From Solirubrobacter phytolaccae (lineage in GTDB: Bacteria; Actinomycetota; Thermoleophilia; Solirubrobacterales; Solirubrobacteraceae), in contig NZ_JAPDDP010000028.1 of the NCBI RefSeq assembly GCF_027587195.1, positions 1 to 64,000 of the forward strand: a stretch of 64,000 nt of DNA, in the 5' to 3' direction. Below, piece after piece: positions 18,521 to 26,975 of the stretch (its first letter is position 1; the number at the start of each line of letters is the position of its first letter). Position numbers and translations under genes: made by a program. Under the pieces are notes generated by a model. That model made no database searches. It saw only the letters and a program-made list of their open reading frames with translations, and had not been told where the DNA came from.

Positions 18521-20389
18521 ATGGACAACGAGCTCGCCGTCCTCGGCGGAGCGTTGATCGTCGCCGGGCTGTTCGCCCGCTTCGGTCGCCGCATCGGCCT
18601 GCCGACCATCCCGTTCTTCATCGTCGCGGGCATCATCTTCGGGCCGGAGACGCCCGGCGTCGTGCTGCTCGAAGATCCACACGAGCTCGAGCTGCTGGCG
18701 ACGCTCGGGCTCGTCCTGCTGCTGTTCCACCTCGGGATCGAGTTCTCGGTCGACCAGCTGCTGCAGGGCGGCCGCAAGCTGTTGTGGGCCGGCGGTTCGT
18801 ACATCGGCCTGCTGTTCGGCGCCGGCCTGATCTTCGGCTGGGCGGTCGGCTGGGGCACGCGCGAGATCTTCGTCCTGGCGGGCATGATCGGCACCTCCTC
18901 CACGGCCATCGTGACGAAGCTGATGGTCGACCTGCGCCGGATCAAGCGGCCGGAGTCGGGGATGATCCTCGGCATCATCGTCGTCGAGGACGTGTTCCTC
19001 GCGTTCTACCTCGCGCTGCTGCAGCCGATCCTCGGCGGCTCGGAGGGCGCGGGCGAGATCGTCGTCTCGGTGCTGATCGCGTTCTCGTTCCTGATCGGCC
19101 TGTTCTCCCTGGCGCGCTGGGGCGGGAAGCTGGTGCGCCCGTTCTTCAGTGCCGGTGACGCCGAGCTGTCGGTGATCCTCGCGATGGGCTTCGGCGTGTT
19201 CGTCGCCGGGTTCGCGCACTTCGCCGGCGCGTCGGACGCGGTCGGCGCGCTGCTCGCGGGCATGGTCGTCGCGGGAACCGGGCTCGGCCACCGGGTCGAG
19301 AAGCTGCTGGTGCCGATCCGCGACGTCTTCGCGGCGATCTTCTTCTTCTGGTTCGGCACGACGATCGCGCCGAGCGCGCTGGGTGAGATCGCCGGTGCCG
19401 TGGCCGCCGCGGTGGTGCTCACCTTGGCGATGAACATCGTCGCGGGCATCGTCGCCGCGCGCATCTACGGCTACGGGCGGCTCGCGGCGTCCAACACGGC
19501 GCTGATGCTCGTCAGCCGCGGCGAGTTCGAGCTGATCCTCGCCTCGCTCGCGATCGCCGCCGGGCTCAACAGCAAGGTCGCGGCGTTCGCGGCGCTGTTC
19601 GTGCTCGCGCTCTCGATCATCTCGCCGCTCGCCTCCGCCCGCTCCCACGTGCTGGCGAGCTGGCTCCCGCGGCGCTGGTTCGCTCCCGACTCGGACGAGC
19701 GCGACCACATGGAGGAGGCCGAAGAAGCGATCTCGATCATCGAGGTGGGCGCCATCCGCCGGCTCGGCGCGGACACCGTCGAGTACCCGGTCAAGCCGCA
19801 CTACGCGGTCGTCGGCGCGCTCGTGCGCGAGCTCGACCTCCCCCGCGACGCGCTGGTCACCGCGATCGTCCGCGGCGACGAGGTCGTCGCCCCGCGTGGC
19901 TCCACGCGCATCCGCTCGGGTGACCGGCTGCACATTCTCGCCCGGCAGGAGGTCGCGCGCGAAGTCGAGGCGCTCCAGGACCGCTGGCGCCACGGCCCGA
20001 TGCACGCGCCGCCCCGCCCCCGCCGCAAGCTGCGCGGCGGCGCGCCGATCTTCACCATCCGTCCGGGCGACGACGACGCCATGGACGGCGGGTTCGACGA
20101 CCCGACCGAGATCCTCGGCCAGGCGGTCGTCGCGAAGCTCCGCGCCCGCCGCGACCAGCCGGGTGCGCTGGTCGCGCTCGAGGACGGCCGCTACGCGGTG
20201 ACCGGCCCGCTGCTGATCGCGGGCTCACGCGACGACGTCACGGCCTACGCGCGCCGCCGGGTCGGCACGGGTGACCCTGACGAACGCGCGTGGCTGCAGA
20301 CGATCGTGGGCGCGCTGGCGGTGGACATCTTCGACGCCGCGCCGGCACTCACCGGCGCAGGCGATAGCGCTCGAAGAAGTCCCACATGA
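18521..20389 (+). CDS. CPA2-family cation:proton antiporter with TrkA-C domain
   Basis: A 622-residue membrane protein. Residues 1 to about 390 are a Na+/H+ exchanger domain with about 12 membrane segments, including LGLVLLLFHLGIEFSVDQLL and GMIGTSSTAIVTKLMVDL, typical of KefB/KefC-like transporters. Residues about 415-490 form a TrkA-C (RCK_C) regulatory domain (EYPVKPHYAVVGALVREL...GDRLHILAR). The remaining C-terminal 130 residues are a soluble extension of unknown function. The likely role is K+ or Na+ efflux in exchange for protons. The 3' end overlaps the convergent esterase gene by 41 bases. Confidence 0.9.
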   Translation: MDNELAVLGGALIVAGLFARFGRRIGLPTIPFFIVAGIIFGPETPGVVLLEDPHELELLATLGLVLLLFHLGIEFSVDQLLQGGRKLLWAGGSYIGLLFGAGLIFGWAVGWGTREIFVLAGMIGTSSTAIVTKLMVDLRRIKRPESGMILGIIVVEDVFLAFYLALLQPILGGSEGAGEIVVSVLIAFSFLIGLFSLARWGGKLVRPFFSAGDAELSVILAMGFGVFVAGFAHFAGASDAVGALLAGMVVAGTGLGHRVEKLLVPIRDVFAAIFFFWFGTTIAPSALGEIAGAVAAAVVLTLAMNIVAGIVAARIYGYGRLAASNTALMLVSRGEFELILASLAIAAGLNSKVAAFAALFVLALSIISPLASARSHVLASWLPRRWFAPDSDERDHMEEAEEAISIIEVGAIRRLGADTVEYPVKPHYAVVGALVRELDLPRDALVTAIVRGDEVVAPRGSTRIRSGDRLHILARQEVAREVEALQDRWRHGPMHAPPRPRRKLRGGAPIFTIRPGDDDAMDGGFDDPTEILGQAVVAKLRARRDQPGALVALEDGRYAVTGPLLIAGSRDDVTAYARRRVGTGDPDERAWLQTIVGALAVDIFDAAPALTGAGDSARRSPT

Positions 20390-21338
20390 TCCGCGAGGCG
20401 TCGATCTCGCGGGTGACGAGCCCGCCGCCGTGCGGCGGGCCGTTGGAGCCGGGCCATGTGTGCCCGCCGTTGGCGACCCGGTAGAGCTCGACGGACACGC
20501 CGTCACGGCACTGCGCGTAGGCGAGGCGGGTGACGTTGGCGCTGACCGGCGTGGCGTTGGGGCCGCGCCGGCAGCCGTCGAGCCGCGCCCACGTCTGCAG
20601 CGCGACTGGCACGGTGTAGCCCCAGCGCAGGTCGCCGTTGCCCGTGTACGGGTTCGTCGTGTCCTGCTGGCCGTGGAAGGTGAGGACGGGGAGCGGCCGC
20701 TCGGGCTCGCAGTCCTCGACCTCGGGCACCGTCGGGTCGTCGGGGTCCGGCCGGCCGGCGCGCAGACCGGCGTTCGGCGCGATCGCCGCGAGCTTGCCGG
20801 CGAGCCGGCAGCCCAGCGCCGACGTCATCCGCCCGCCGCCGGAGTGCCCGGTGGCGTAGACGCGCCGTGGGTCGCCGCACAGCCGCTGGTTGACGACGTC
20901 GATCACGCGGCTCAGGAAGGCGATGTCGTCCCGCGCGGTCGGCGGCGGCAGCTCACCGGCCGTGGTCGGGACACCGGGCACGTTCCACGCCCAGCTGCCG
21001 TTCGGGTCCGGCGGGTTCTGGGGCGCGAGCGGGAGCGCGCCGCTCGGCGCGGCCACGAGGAAGCCCTCGTCGTCGGCGACGGGCCGCAGGCCGCTGACCT
21101 CTATCTGCACGGGCCCGTTGGCCGAGCTGCCGTGGAGGTTGAGCACGAGCGGCAGCGGCGCGCCGCGCCGCGCGCCCTCGGGCACGTAGACCAGGACGGG
21201 GTAGCTCGTGCCGCCGAAGCGCACGTCCAGCGTCGTGTCCCCCGCCTCCCGCACGCAGCGGGTGTTCGCCGCCGCCGGGGCAGCGGACGCCAACGTCGCC
21301 GCGGCACACGCCGCGGCCGTGATCCAACGAGCTCGCAT
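20349..21338 (-). CDS. secreted esterase, PHB depolymerase / LpqC family
   Basis: A 329-residue alpha/beta hydrolase with a signal peptide (MRARWITAAACAAATLASAAPAAA). The family pattern is clear: PLVLNLHGSSANG (oxyanion region), nucleophile Ser166 in GHSGGGR, Asp226 in FHGQQDTTNPY and His293 in NGGHTWPGS, matching the polyhydroxybutyrate depolymerase/feruloyl esterase group. Six or more cysteines suggest disulfides, consistent with export. The substrate could be a short-chain polyester or a plant cell-wall ester. Confidence 0.88.
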   Translation of the reverse strand: MRARWITAAACAAATLASAAPAAANTRCVREAGDTTLDVRFGGTSYPVLVYVPEGARRGAPLPLVLNLHGSSANGPVQIEVSGLRPVADDEGFLVAAPSGALPLAPQNPPDPNGSWAWNVPGVPTTAGELPPPTARDDIAFLSRVIDVVNQRLCGDPRRVYATGHSGGGRMTSALGCRLAGKLAAIAPNAGLRAGRPDPDDPTVPEVEDCEPERPLPVLTFHGQQDTTNPYTGNGDLRWGYTVPVALQTWARLDGCRRGPNATPVSANVTRLAYAQCRDGVSVELYRVANGGHTWPGSNGPPHGGGLVTREIDASRIMWDFFERYRLRR

Positions 21339-21380
21339 CGGACGCTCTCCCTTCGTCGCTGAGGCGGTCCTACCCCGCGA

Positions 21381-22019
21381 CTAGTCCGACGAACGCCGCC
21401 GCGGCGGCTCGCGCGGCGCGTCGATCCCGTAGCGCACGCCGAACATCCGCACCGCGAAGCACAGCGCGGCGCCCAGGAGCGGGAACACCGGGCTGAGGCT
21501 GCCGGCCTCACGCCCGAGCACGGCGACCGCGGCGCCGACGGCCGCCGGGATGGCGTAGAGCTCCTGGCGGAGGACGGTCGGGATCTCGCGGAGCAGGACG
21601 TCGCGCAGCATGCCGCCACCGATGCCGGTGATCGCGCCGAGGATCACGGCCTGCGCGGGGCCGAGCCCGAAGTCCAGGGCCTTGCTCGCGCCGCTGACGC
21701 AGAACAGGCCGAGCCCGACCGCGTCGAAGACCTGCACGCCGCGCTGGAAGCGGTCCAGCGCCGGGCCGGCGAAGAAGCAGACCACGCCGGCCGCGCCGGC
21801 GGCCGCCAGGTAGCGCCAGTCGCGGAACGTCTCGGGCGGCACGCCGATCAGCAGGTCGCGGACGATGCCGCCCGCGAGGCCGACGACCGCGGACAGCACG
21901 ACCACGCCGAACACGTCGAGCTGGGCGCGGACGGCGGCGAGCCCGCCGCTGAGGCCGAACACGAACGTGCCGACGAGGTTCAGCCACAGCAGCAGGGTCG
22001 GGTCCAGGCCGGCGATCAC
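21381..22019 (-). CDS. TRIC-type cation channel family protein (YicG/UPF0126-like)
   Basis: A 212-residue integral membrane protein with a duplicated three-helix unit. Each half has the hallmark glycine-rich motif: VVLSAVVGLAGGIVRDLLIG in the first half and VILGAITGIGGGMLRDVLL in the second, each with the R-D-x-L signature. This is the prokaryotic TRIC (formerly UPF0126) family of monovalent cation channels. The C-terminal tail is Arg-rich and cytoplasmic. Confidence 0.9.
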   Translation of the reverse strand: MIAGLDPTLLLWLNLVGTFVFGLSGGLAAVRAQLDVFGVVVLSAVVGLAGGIVRDLLIGVPPETFRDWRYLAAAGAAGVVCFFAGPALDRFQRGVQVFDAVGLGLFCVSGASKALDFGLGPAQAVILGAITGIGGGMLRDVLLREIPTVLRQELYAIPAAVGAAVAVLGREAGSLSPVFPLLGAALCFAVRMFGVRYGIDAPREPPRRRSSD

Positions 22020-22041
22020 GGCCAGGACGCTAACGCGCGGT

Positions 22042-22191
22042 CACTCGAAGAGCTGGCCGCCCTCGTCGATCAGGGTGATGATGGAGAGCACGCCGACGCA
22101 GGCCGAGATGACGAGCAGCAGCACCAGCGGCTGGTCGAGCCCGATCAGCAGGATCGCGCAGCCGAGGATGAACTCGCCCGAGCGGGGCCTC
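22042..22191 (-). pseudogene. membrane-protein fragment with no visible start codon
   Basis: On the minus strand a frame opens just after a TAA (22192-22194 read in reverse) and reads for about 50 codons to a TGA. It encodes two hydrophobic stretches, FILGCAILLIGLDQPLVLLL and VISACVGVLSIITLI, followed by DEGGQLFE. There is no ATG, and the only GTG is internal. It looks like the end of a transporter or a decayed small membrane protein directly upstream of the TRIC gene. It may also be chance. Confidence 0.25.
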
Positions 22192-22265
22192 GGTGCTTAT
22201 ACCCCGTCCTGCCCTCCCGTCAAGTCGTCCAAAACCCGCTCAGCAGTGCTCGCCGCGCTCGAGGT

Positions 22266-23129
22266 CTACGGCTCCTCGCGCGCGGCGGTCGGCTCCCAGC
22301 TCGCGATGCTCGGTCTGATGGTGGTGTTCACGTGCATGGGCCTGTGGTTGTTGTCGTCGGGGTTCGCCGCCTGACCGTCGTCGGCGAGCGTCGTCAGCGC
22401 CTCGCGCAGCAGCCGGGACACGTGCATCTGGGAGAGGCCGACCTGCTCGGCGATCTCGCGCTGGGTGAGGTCGGCCTGGAAGCGCAGGCGCACGATCCGC
22501 TCCTCACGCTCGGGCAGGCGGGACAGCATCCGGTCGATGTCCGCGACGCGCTCGACGTGGGCGTAGCCGGGGTCGGAGCCGCCGAGGAGATCGCCGCGCG
22601 TCACGCCCTCTTCCTCGTCGGACCAGGGGCGGTCGAGCGAGTCGGCGCGGTGGGCGCTGACGGTCGCGCGCGCCTCGAGCACCTGCTCCACGCTCACGTC
22701 CAGGCGCTCGGCGACCTGCTGGGCGCTCGGGGTGTGCCCGGTCTGCGAGGCCAGCTCCTCCGTGGCGCGCTCGACCTTCGGGGCGAGCTCCTGCAGGGAC
22801 CGCGGCACCCGGACCGTCCAGCCCAGGTCGCGGAAGTAGCGCTTGACCTCGCCGAGGATCGTCGGCATCGCGAACGACGTGAACGCGAGCCCGCGTCCCG
22901 GGTCGAAGCGCTCGATCGCCTTCATCAGGCCGACCGCGGCGACCTGCTCGACGTCCTCACGCTCAGAGCCTGAGGAATAACGGCGCGCGAGATGGCGCGC
23001 CAAGGGAAGGAAACGCGCGACGAGCGCTTCCAGGGCCTCCGGATCACCGTCGGCCCGGTACCGCTCGAACAGCGGCGTGACATCTTCTGCCCGGCCGCGC
23101 TCGCGCGACAAGGTTGCAACTGGGGCCAT
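22266..23129 (-). CDS. RNA polymerase sigma factor, SigB/SigF/SigG family
   Basis: A 287-residue group-3 sigma factor. Region 2 is visible as EDVEQVAAVGLMKAIERFDPGRGLAF with SFAMPTILGEVKRYFRD after it. Region 3 includes PSAQQVAERLDVSVEQVLEA. Region 4 carries the helix-turn-helix LTQREIAEQVGLSQMHVSRLL. This matches the general stress/sporulation sigma factors of actinobacteria. The C-terminal 40 residues beyond region 4 are unusual, polar and of unknown function. Regulation is probably by an anti-sigma kinase plus a STAS antagonist (compare 5504-5854), though no kinase gene is nearby. It lies 49 bases downstream of the hemerythrin gene. Confidence 0.93.
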   Translation of the reverse strand: MAPVATLSRERGRAEDVTPLFERYRADGDPEALEALVARFLPLARHLARRYSSGSEREDVEQVAAVGLMKAIERFDPGRGLAFTSFAMPTILGEVKRYFRDLGWTVRVPRSLQELAPKVERATEELASQTGHTPSAQQVAERLDVSVEQVLEARATVSAHRADSLDRPWSDEEEGVTRGDLLGGSDPGYAHVERVADIDRMLSRLPEREERIVRLRFQADLTQREIAEQVGLSQMHVSRLLREALTTLADDGQAANPDDNNHRPMHVNTTIRPSIASWEPTAAREEP

Positions 23130-23178
23130 GCCTCACTCTGTCCAACGCGGTCCCGGACCACGCCTGCCCCGTTTGAGT

Positions 23179-23589
23179 TCAGACGGTGAGGGCCGATTGC
23201 AGGCGCTCGAGCTCCGCCTGGGCCAAGGTGACCTCGACGATCGGGAAGAGCTCGCGCTCCTCGAAGCGGACGTGGTCGTGCAGCGCGTCGCCGAGCGCGT
23301 GCGCGGCGGCGACGTCGGCCACGGTGGTCGCGCGTCCGCGGAGGTCGGCGTGCTCGGCGAGCATGCGCGCGACGGCCGGTTCCCAGCGCGGATCCCCGGC
23401 GCAGAGCCCCGGAGTGAACAGCCGCTCCTCGACCTCGAAGTGCTCCTCGCCGCGCGTGCGCAGGAAGGCGTGGAGCTGGTCGAGCACGTCCTCGAGGCTG
23501 TCGCGGTGCGCCCGGCGCAGGCGGCGGGCGACGTCGAGGGCGTGGTGGTGGTCGTGAGAGAGTCGGGTGAGCTCGGGCGCGCGTTTCAT
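23179..23589 (-). CDS. hemerythrin domain protein
   Basis: A 136-residue HHE-type four-helix-bundle protein expected to bind a di-iron centre and sense or carry O2 or NO. Iron-ligand candidates are His in SHDHHHALD (residues 11-18), HFEVEERLF, AEHADLRG and HDHVRFEERELFP, which gives the usual H...HxxxE...H...HxxxE pattern. It is immediately upstream of and codirectional with the SigF-like gene, so it may feed redox or gas signals into that regulon, an inference from position only. Confidence 0.88.
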   Translation of the reverse strand: MKRAPELTRLSHDHHHALDVARRLRRAHRDSLEDVLDQLHAFLRTRGEEHFEVEERLFTPGLCAGDPRWEPAVARMLAEHADLRGRATTVADVAAAHALGDALHDHVRFEERELFPIVEVTLAQAELERLQSALTV

Positions 23590-23642
23590 GTCAAGCGACG
23601 ATGACGGGCGCGCGCCCGGTGCTCATCCGTAGGACCTACTGA

Positions 23643-23808
23643 CTAGCACCGGTGAACGCAAGTACGTGCGATCGCTGGTGGCCGCCGGCGCCGGCTGGGA
23701 CCGCCCGGTGACCGGAAGTGTGCCGGGGCACATGACCGGTCGCTGGGTGGGTCCAGGCGGTGATCGGCGGCCGCCAGAATCGTGCGTACTTACGTGAGCC
23801 GGTGCTAG
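23643..23808. repeat. 166-base element with long imperfect terminal inverted repeats (MITE-like)
   Basis: The ends are inverted copies: CTAGCACCGG at 23643-23652 and its complement CCGGTGCTAG at 23799-23808. Allowing mismatches and one gap, the match extends about 45 bases inward from each end (for example AAGTACGTGCGAT against AAGTACGCACGAT). The centre holds a second hairpin, TGTGCCGGGGCACA. No open frame fits a transposase. The right end carries the TAG stop (23805-23807) of the M28 peptidase gene. It looks like a MITE or REP-type repeat. I cannot see target duplications or another copy in this window. Confidence 0.55.
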
Positions 23809-25496
23809 CGACCGACCCGGTGGTTGTGGCCGTGCCAGCGCGGGCCGCGACGCGGCCACTTGGGCGGCTTGTGGCCACCCGGCTTGGTGCCGAACGCGTC
23901 CTTGGAGGCGCCGAAGTAGTACACGGCGTAGGACGCGGCGGCGGACAGCTCCTTCAGGCTCTTGAGCGCCCCGCCGGACATCTTGCGACGCGCGGCGCGC
24001 TTGTCCGCGTCGCTGCCCTCGGGCGCGAGGCCCTCGGCGCTCAGCGGCATCACGCCGGTGAACACCGTGCTCAGGTTGTCGCAGATCTGGTGGTAGCACG
24101 GGTCGTACCACGAGCCCGCGGAACCGCCGAAGATCCGCTCCTCGTCGGGCGTCTTGACGCCCTCGGCGCCGGCGTAGATGCCGCCGGACGGGATGCCCCG
24201 TAGCGTGAAGCCGACGTAGTCCGAGCGCCCGTCGAACGGACCCTTGACGACCGGCTGGCCCTGCGAGCGGAACCAGTCCTCGAACACGGCCTCGACCTTG
24301 CCGGAGTCCGGGGACTCGGAGGCCTCGCTGCCGCCCTCGGTGTCGTCGCCGTCACCGTCGTAGACGCCGCGGATGTAGTTGGCGGACGCGAGCATGTCGT
24401 AGTCGAGCATCACGTCGATCTTGTCCGCCTCCTTCTGGCTGAGGGTGCGGGCGTAGTACGAGGAGCCGACCAGGCCGTTCTCCTCGGCGCCGAACCACAT
24501 GAAGCGGACCTTGTTGCGCAGGTCGTAGCGGCCGTTGGCGAGCTCCTGCGCCATCGCGAGCAGCGCCGACGTGCCGGAGCCGTCGTCGTTGATGCCCGGG
24601 CCCTCGGGCACCGAGTCCAGGTGCGCGCCCGCGACCACGACGTGGTTGGCGTCGCCGCCGCGCGTCTCGGCGATCACCTGCGGCAGGAAGCGGTCGGTGA
24701 ACGTGCCGTAGACCTTGAAGTCGACGGTCGGGTTCTGGCCGGCCTTGTAGGCCTGCAGCAGCTCGTTGCCGAGCGCGTAGCTGGAGATCACGGCCGCGAT
24801 CGTCGCCGGCGGGTCGGGCTGGTTGTCGACGAAGATCGGGTTCTGGCGCTCGGGCGTGTTGCCCTCGTTGTAGATGATCACGCCGGTCGCGCCCGCGGCC
24901 TGCGCGAGCTGCCACTTCTCGACGAACGCGCAGGTGCCGCGCTGGACGAGCGCGATCTTGCCGGAGACGCCGGTGTAGTCCGCGGCCGCGCAGCCGCTGA
25001 CCGAGCCGCCGGTGGGCGGATCGAGGATCCCGCCGACCGGGAACACGGGCGCGTTCGTCAGCACGGTCGTGGGCGAGTTGGCCATCGTGATGAAGTCCGA
25101 CGTCGGCAGGTCCGACTGCTCGGCGGTGCCGGGCCGGTACACCTTCGGCGTCGGCTTGACCTGGTTGAGCACGGCCGGCTGGCTCTCGCCCCAGGTCGGA
25201 TAGTTGAACTGCGTGACCTGCGGTCGGTAGCCCGCCTCACGCAGGGTGCTGACGACGTAGTCGAGCGACTCCTGGTAGCCGGGCGAGAACACCTCGCGCG
25301 TGTCGTCGTTGAGCGTCGCGATCCGCTGCAGCGCGGTCAGATGCTCCTTGATGTTCGGGACCGATACGCCTTCGACGAAGCGCTTCGCGCCGTAGTCGCG
25401 CGGGGTGATCCCCCCACCCGTCGCGGACGCGGTTGCAGGGACAAGGGCGAACGTGGCGGCGCAGGCGACCGCCAGAGCCAGACGACTCCGGGACAA
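23805..25496 (-). CDS. secreted M28-family zinc aminopeptidase with PA domain
   Basis: A 563-residue exported peptidase. The TTG at 25496 is chosen because it has a strong ribosome site (AGAGGGGG seven bases upstream) and opens a signal peptide (SRSRLALAVACAATFALVPATASA). Residues about 140-250 are a protease-associated domain (GKIALVQRGTCAFVEKW). The M28 catalytic core has all co-catalytic zinc ligands: AGAHLDSV, GINDDGSG, FGAEENG, LDYDML and CYHQICDN. The C-terminal tail is basic and His-rich. It likely releases N-terminal amino acids from peptides outside the cell. The stop codon falls inside the inverted-repeat element at 23643-23808. Confidence 0.92.
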   Translation of the reverse strand: MSRSRLALAVACAATFALVPATASATGGGITPRDYGAKRFVEGVSVPNIKEHLTALQRIATLNDDTREVFSPGYQESLDYVVSTLREAGYRPQVTQFNYPTWGESQPAVLNQVKPTPKVYRPGTAEQSDLPTSDFITMANSPTTVLTNAPVFPVGGILDPPTGGSVSGCAAADYTGVSGKIALVQRGTCAFVEKWQLAQAAGATGVIIYNEGNTPERQNPIFVDNQPDPPATIAAVISSYALGNELLQAYKAGQNPTVDFKVYGTFTDRFLPQVIAETRGGDANHVVVAGAHLDSVPEGPGINDDGSGTSALLAMAQELANGRYDLRNKVRFMWFGAEENGLVGSSYYARTLSQKEADKIDVMLDYDMLASANYIRGVYDGDGDDTEGGSEASESPDSGKVEAVFEDWFRSQGQPVVKGPFDGRSDYVGFTLRGIPSGGIYAGAEGVKTPDEERIFGGSAGSWYDPCYHQICDNLSTVFTGVMPLSAEGLAPEGSDADKRAARRKMSGGALKSLKELSAAASYAVYYFGASKDAFGTKPGGHKPPKWPRRGPRWHGHNHRVGR

Positions 25497-25533
25497 AGAA
25501 GTACCCCCTCTTCGTTGTGCGGCAATGGACCAG

Positions 25534-25546
25534 TGACGGTCCGTCA
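25534..25546. promoter_or_regulatory. 13-base palindrome upstream of the M28 peptidase gene
   Basis: TGACGG-T-CCGTCA is a perfect inverted repeat about 40 bases upstream of the M28 start codon, in the place where a repressor or activator site would be expected. A second, overlapping inverted repeat is GGACC/GGTCC. No matching regulator can be named. Confidence 0.3.
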
Positions 25547-25590
25547 GCAGGAGCCTACAGGGATCTACTAGCCCGCATAGTTGGTTGTTG

Positions 25591-26148
25591 TCAGCTTTCC
25601 GCGAAGGCCGTCTTGCAGTCGTCGGCGATGCCTTCGAGCGTGTCACGAAGGGTTGACAGCTGGGCGGTGAGCGAGCCGCCGTCGAGCAGCTCGCCGAGCG
25701 CCGCGAACGAGGCCTTCGCGCAGTCGGTGACGACGGCGCCCTTGGCTTTGGCGGCCTCCGCCTCGGCCCGCGCCTGGTCGGCCGTGGCCTGCGCCTGCTC
25801 GGTGGCGCCGTCGAGCCCCGCAGCGGCCTCCTTGGCCGTGTTCGCCTTCTCGACGGCGGCGTCGGCGGTGCGCTTGGCCGCCTCGACCGCGGCCATCGCG
25901 GCCTCGAGATCCTCGCCCTTGGTCCCCAGCCGCGTCGACAGCTCCTCGTAGGCGGCGTCGAGCGCGGCCTGCATCGTCGTGTCGGGCTCCTCCTCGGCCT
26001 CGAGCGTCGCCACCTGCGCGTTGGCCTGGTCGAGCTCGGCTTGGGTGTCGTCGAGGTCCGAGCGGACGCTCAGCGCCCACACCAGCAGCGCGACGACGGC
26101 GACGGCGAGCAGGGCGCTCGCCCACATCCACACGGGGCGACGGGTCAT
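25591..26148 (-). CDS. membrane-anchored coiled-coil protein of unknown function
   Basis: About 185 residues. After MTRRPVWMWA comes one membrane segment (SALLAVAVVALLVWALSV) and then about 110 residues of Ala/Glu-rich heptad pattern with no prolines, which is a long coiled coil. The C-terminal globular end has two cysteines (VTDCAKASF and IADDCKTAF) that could form a disulfide. The ATG at 26148 places the membrane segment at the N-terminus; a GTG at 26178 would add ten residues. The bulk is probably outside the membrane. I do not recognise a family. Confidence 0.7.
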   Translation of the reverse strand: MTRRPVWMWASALLAVAVVALLVWALSVRSDLDDTQAELDQANAQVATLEAEEEPDTTMQAALDAAYEELSTRLGTKGEDLEAAMAAVEAAKRTADAAVEKANTAKEAAAGLDGATEQAQATADQARAEAEAAKAKGAVVTDCAKASFAALGELLDGGSLTAQLSTLRDTLEGIADDCKTAFAES

Positions 26149-26228
26149 GGGCGCGACGGTAGGCGCGACCGTGCGCACGGCGCATCACCCGCCGCGGGTG
26201 ACTGTGTCGCGTACGATCGGGCGTCCGC

Positions 26229-26975
26229 ATGCACGAGCTGATCCAGCGCGGTCCCGCTGAGGCGCTCGCCGGGCTGCTCGGCGTGCCGATGCCGCGCGAG
26301 ACGCTCCCGTTGCTGTGGCACTGGCTCTACCTGCTCGACCGGCCCGCGCAGGCCGAGCTCGGCCCCGACGGGCATCCGGCGGAGGGTGTGGAGCCGGGGC
26401 GCCGGCGGATGTGGGCGGGCGGGCGCGTGCGCTCGGTCGCGCCGCTGCGCTTCGACGAGCCCGCGACGCGCCGGCGCCAGGTGCTCGACACCGTCGACAA
26501 GCAGGGTCGCAGCGGGCACCTGACGTTCGTGACGGTCGGCGTGCAGGTGTTCCAGCGCGGCGAGCTGGTCGTCGACGAGCGCCAGGACCTCGTGTACCGG
26601 GACCCGCCGAGCGAGCCGCTGGCGCGCGAGGAGGTCGAGGCCGTGCAGCCGCGTGACGGCGACTGGTCCATCGACGTCACCGCACCCCTGCTGTTCCGCT
26701 TCTCCGCGCTCACCTACAACGGCCACCGCATCCACTACGACCGCGACTACGCGCGCGAGGTGGAGGGCTATCCCGGCCTCGTCACGCACGGTCCGCTGCA
26801 GGCGCTCGCGATGGCCGAGGCCGCGCGCGCCCGCGACGTCGGCGGCCACGAGATCGAGTACCGGCTGCTCGCGCCGCTGTTCGAGCATCAGGGGCTCGTC
26901 GTGCGCGCCGACGCGAGCGGCTTCGCCGTCCACGACCGCGGCGGCCGCCAGACCGCGCGCGCCACGATCACATGA
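26229..26975 (+). CDS. MaoC/HTD2-like dehydratase, FAS1-type domain
   Basis: A 248-residue hotdog-fold enzyme of the group containing mesaconyl-C4-CoA hydratase, itaconyl-CoA hydratase and mitochondrial HTD2. Two hotdog halves are visible: the N-terminal half with MWAGGRVRS and VDKQGRSGHLTFVTV, and the catalytic half with FRFSALTYNGHRIHYDRDYAREVEGYPGLVTHGPL. The R-x2-ALTxNxHRIHYDxxYA signature carries the hydratase His. It overlaps the acyl-CoA dehydrogenase gene by 4 bases (ATGA), so the pair should act on the same CoA ester. The substrate is unknown. Confidence 0.87.
   Translation: MHELIQRGPAEALAGLLGVPMPRETLPLLWHWLYLLDRPAQAELGPDGHPAEGVEPGRRRMWAGGRVRSVAPLRFDEPATRRRQVLDTVDKQGRSGHLTFVTVGVQVFQRGELVVDERQDLVYRDPPSEPLAREEVEAVQPRDGDWSIDVTAPLLFRFSALTYNGHRIHYDRDYAREVEGYPGLVTHGPLQALAMAEAARARDVGGHEIEYRLLAPLFEHQGLVVRADASGFAVHDRGGRQTARATIT

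Noticed and set aside
22240-22374. Plus-strand peptide ending MLGLMVVFTCMGLWLLSSGFAA, looking like a small membrane protein
   Set aside because: It lies opposite the C-terminal tail and region-4 end of the SigF-like gene. Hydrophobic antisense peptides arise easily opposite polar codons. The odd tail of the sigma factor leaves slight doubt.
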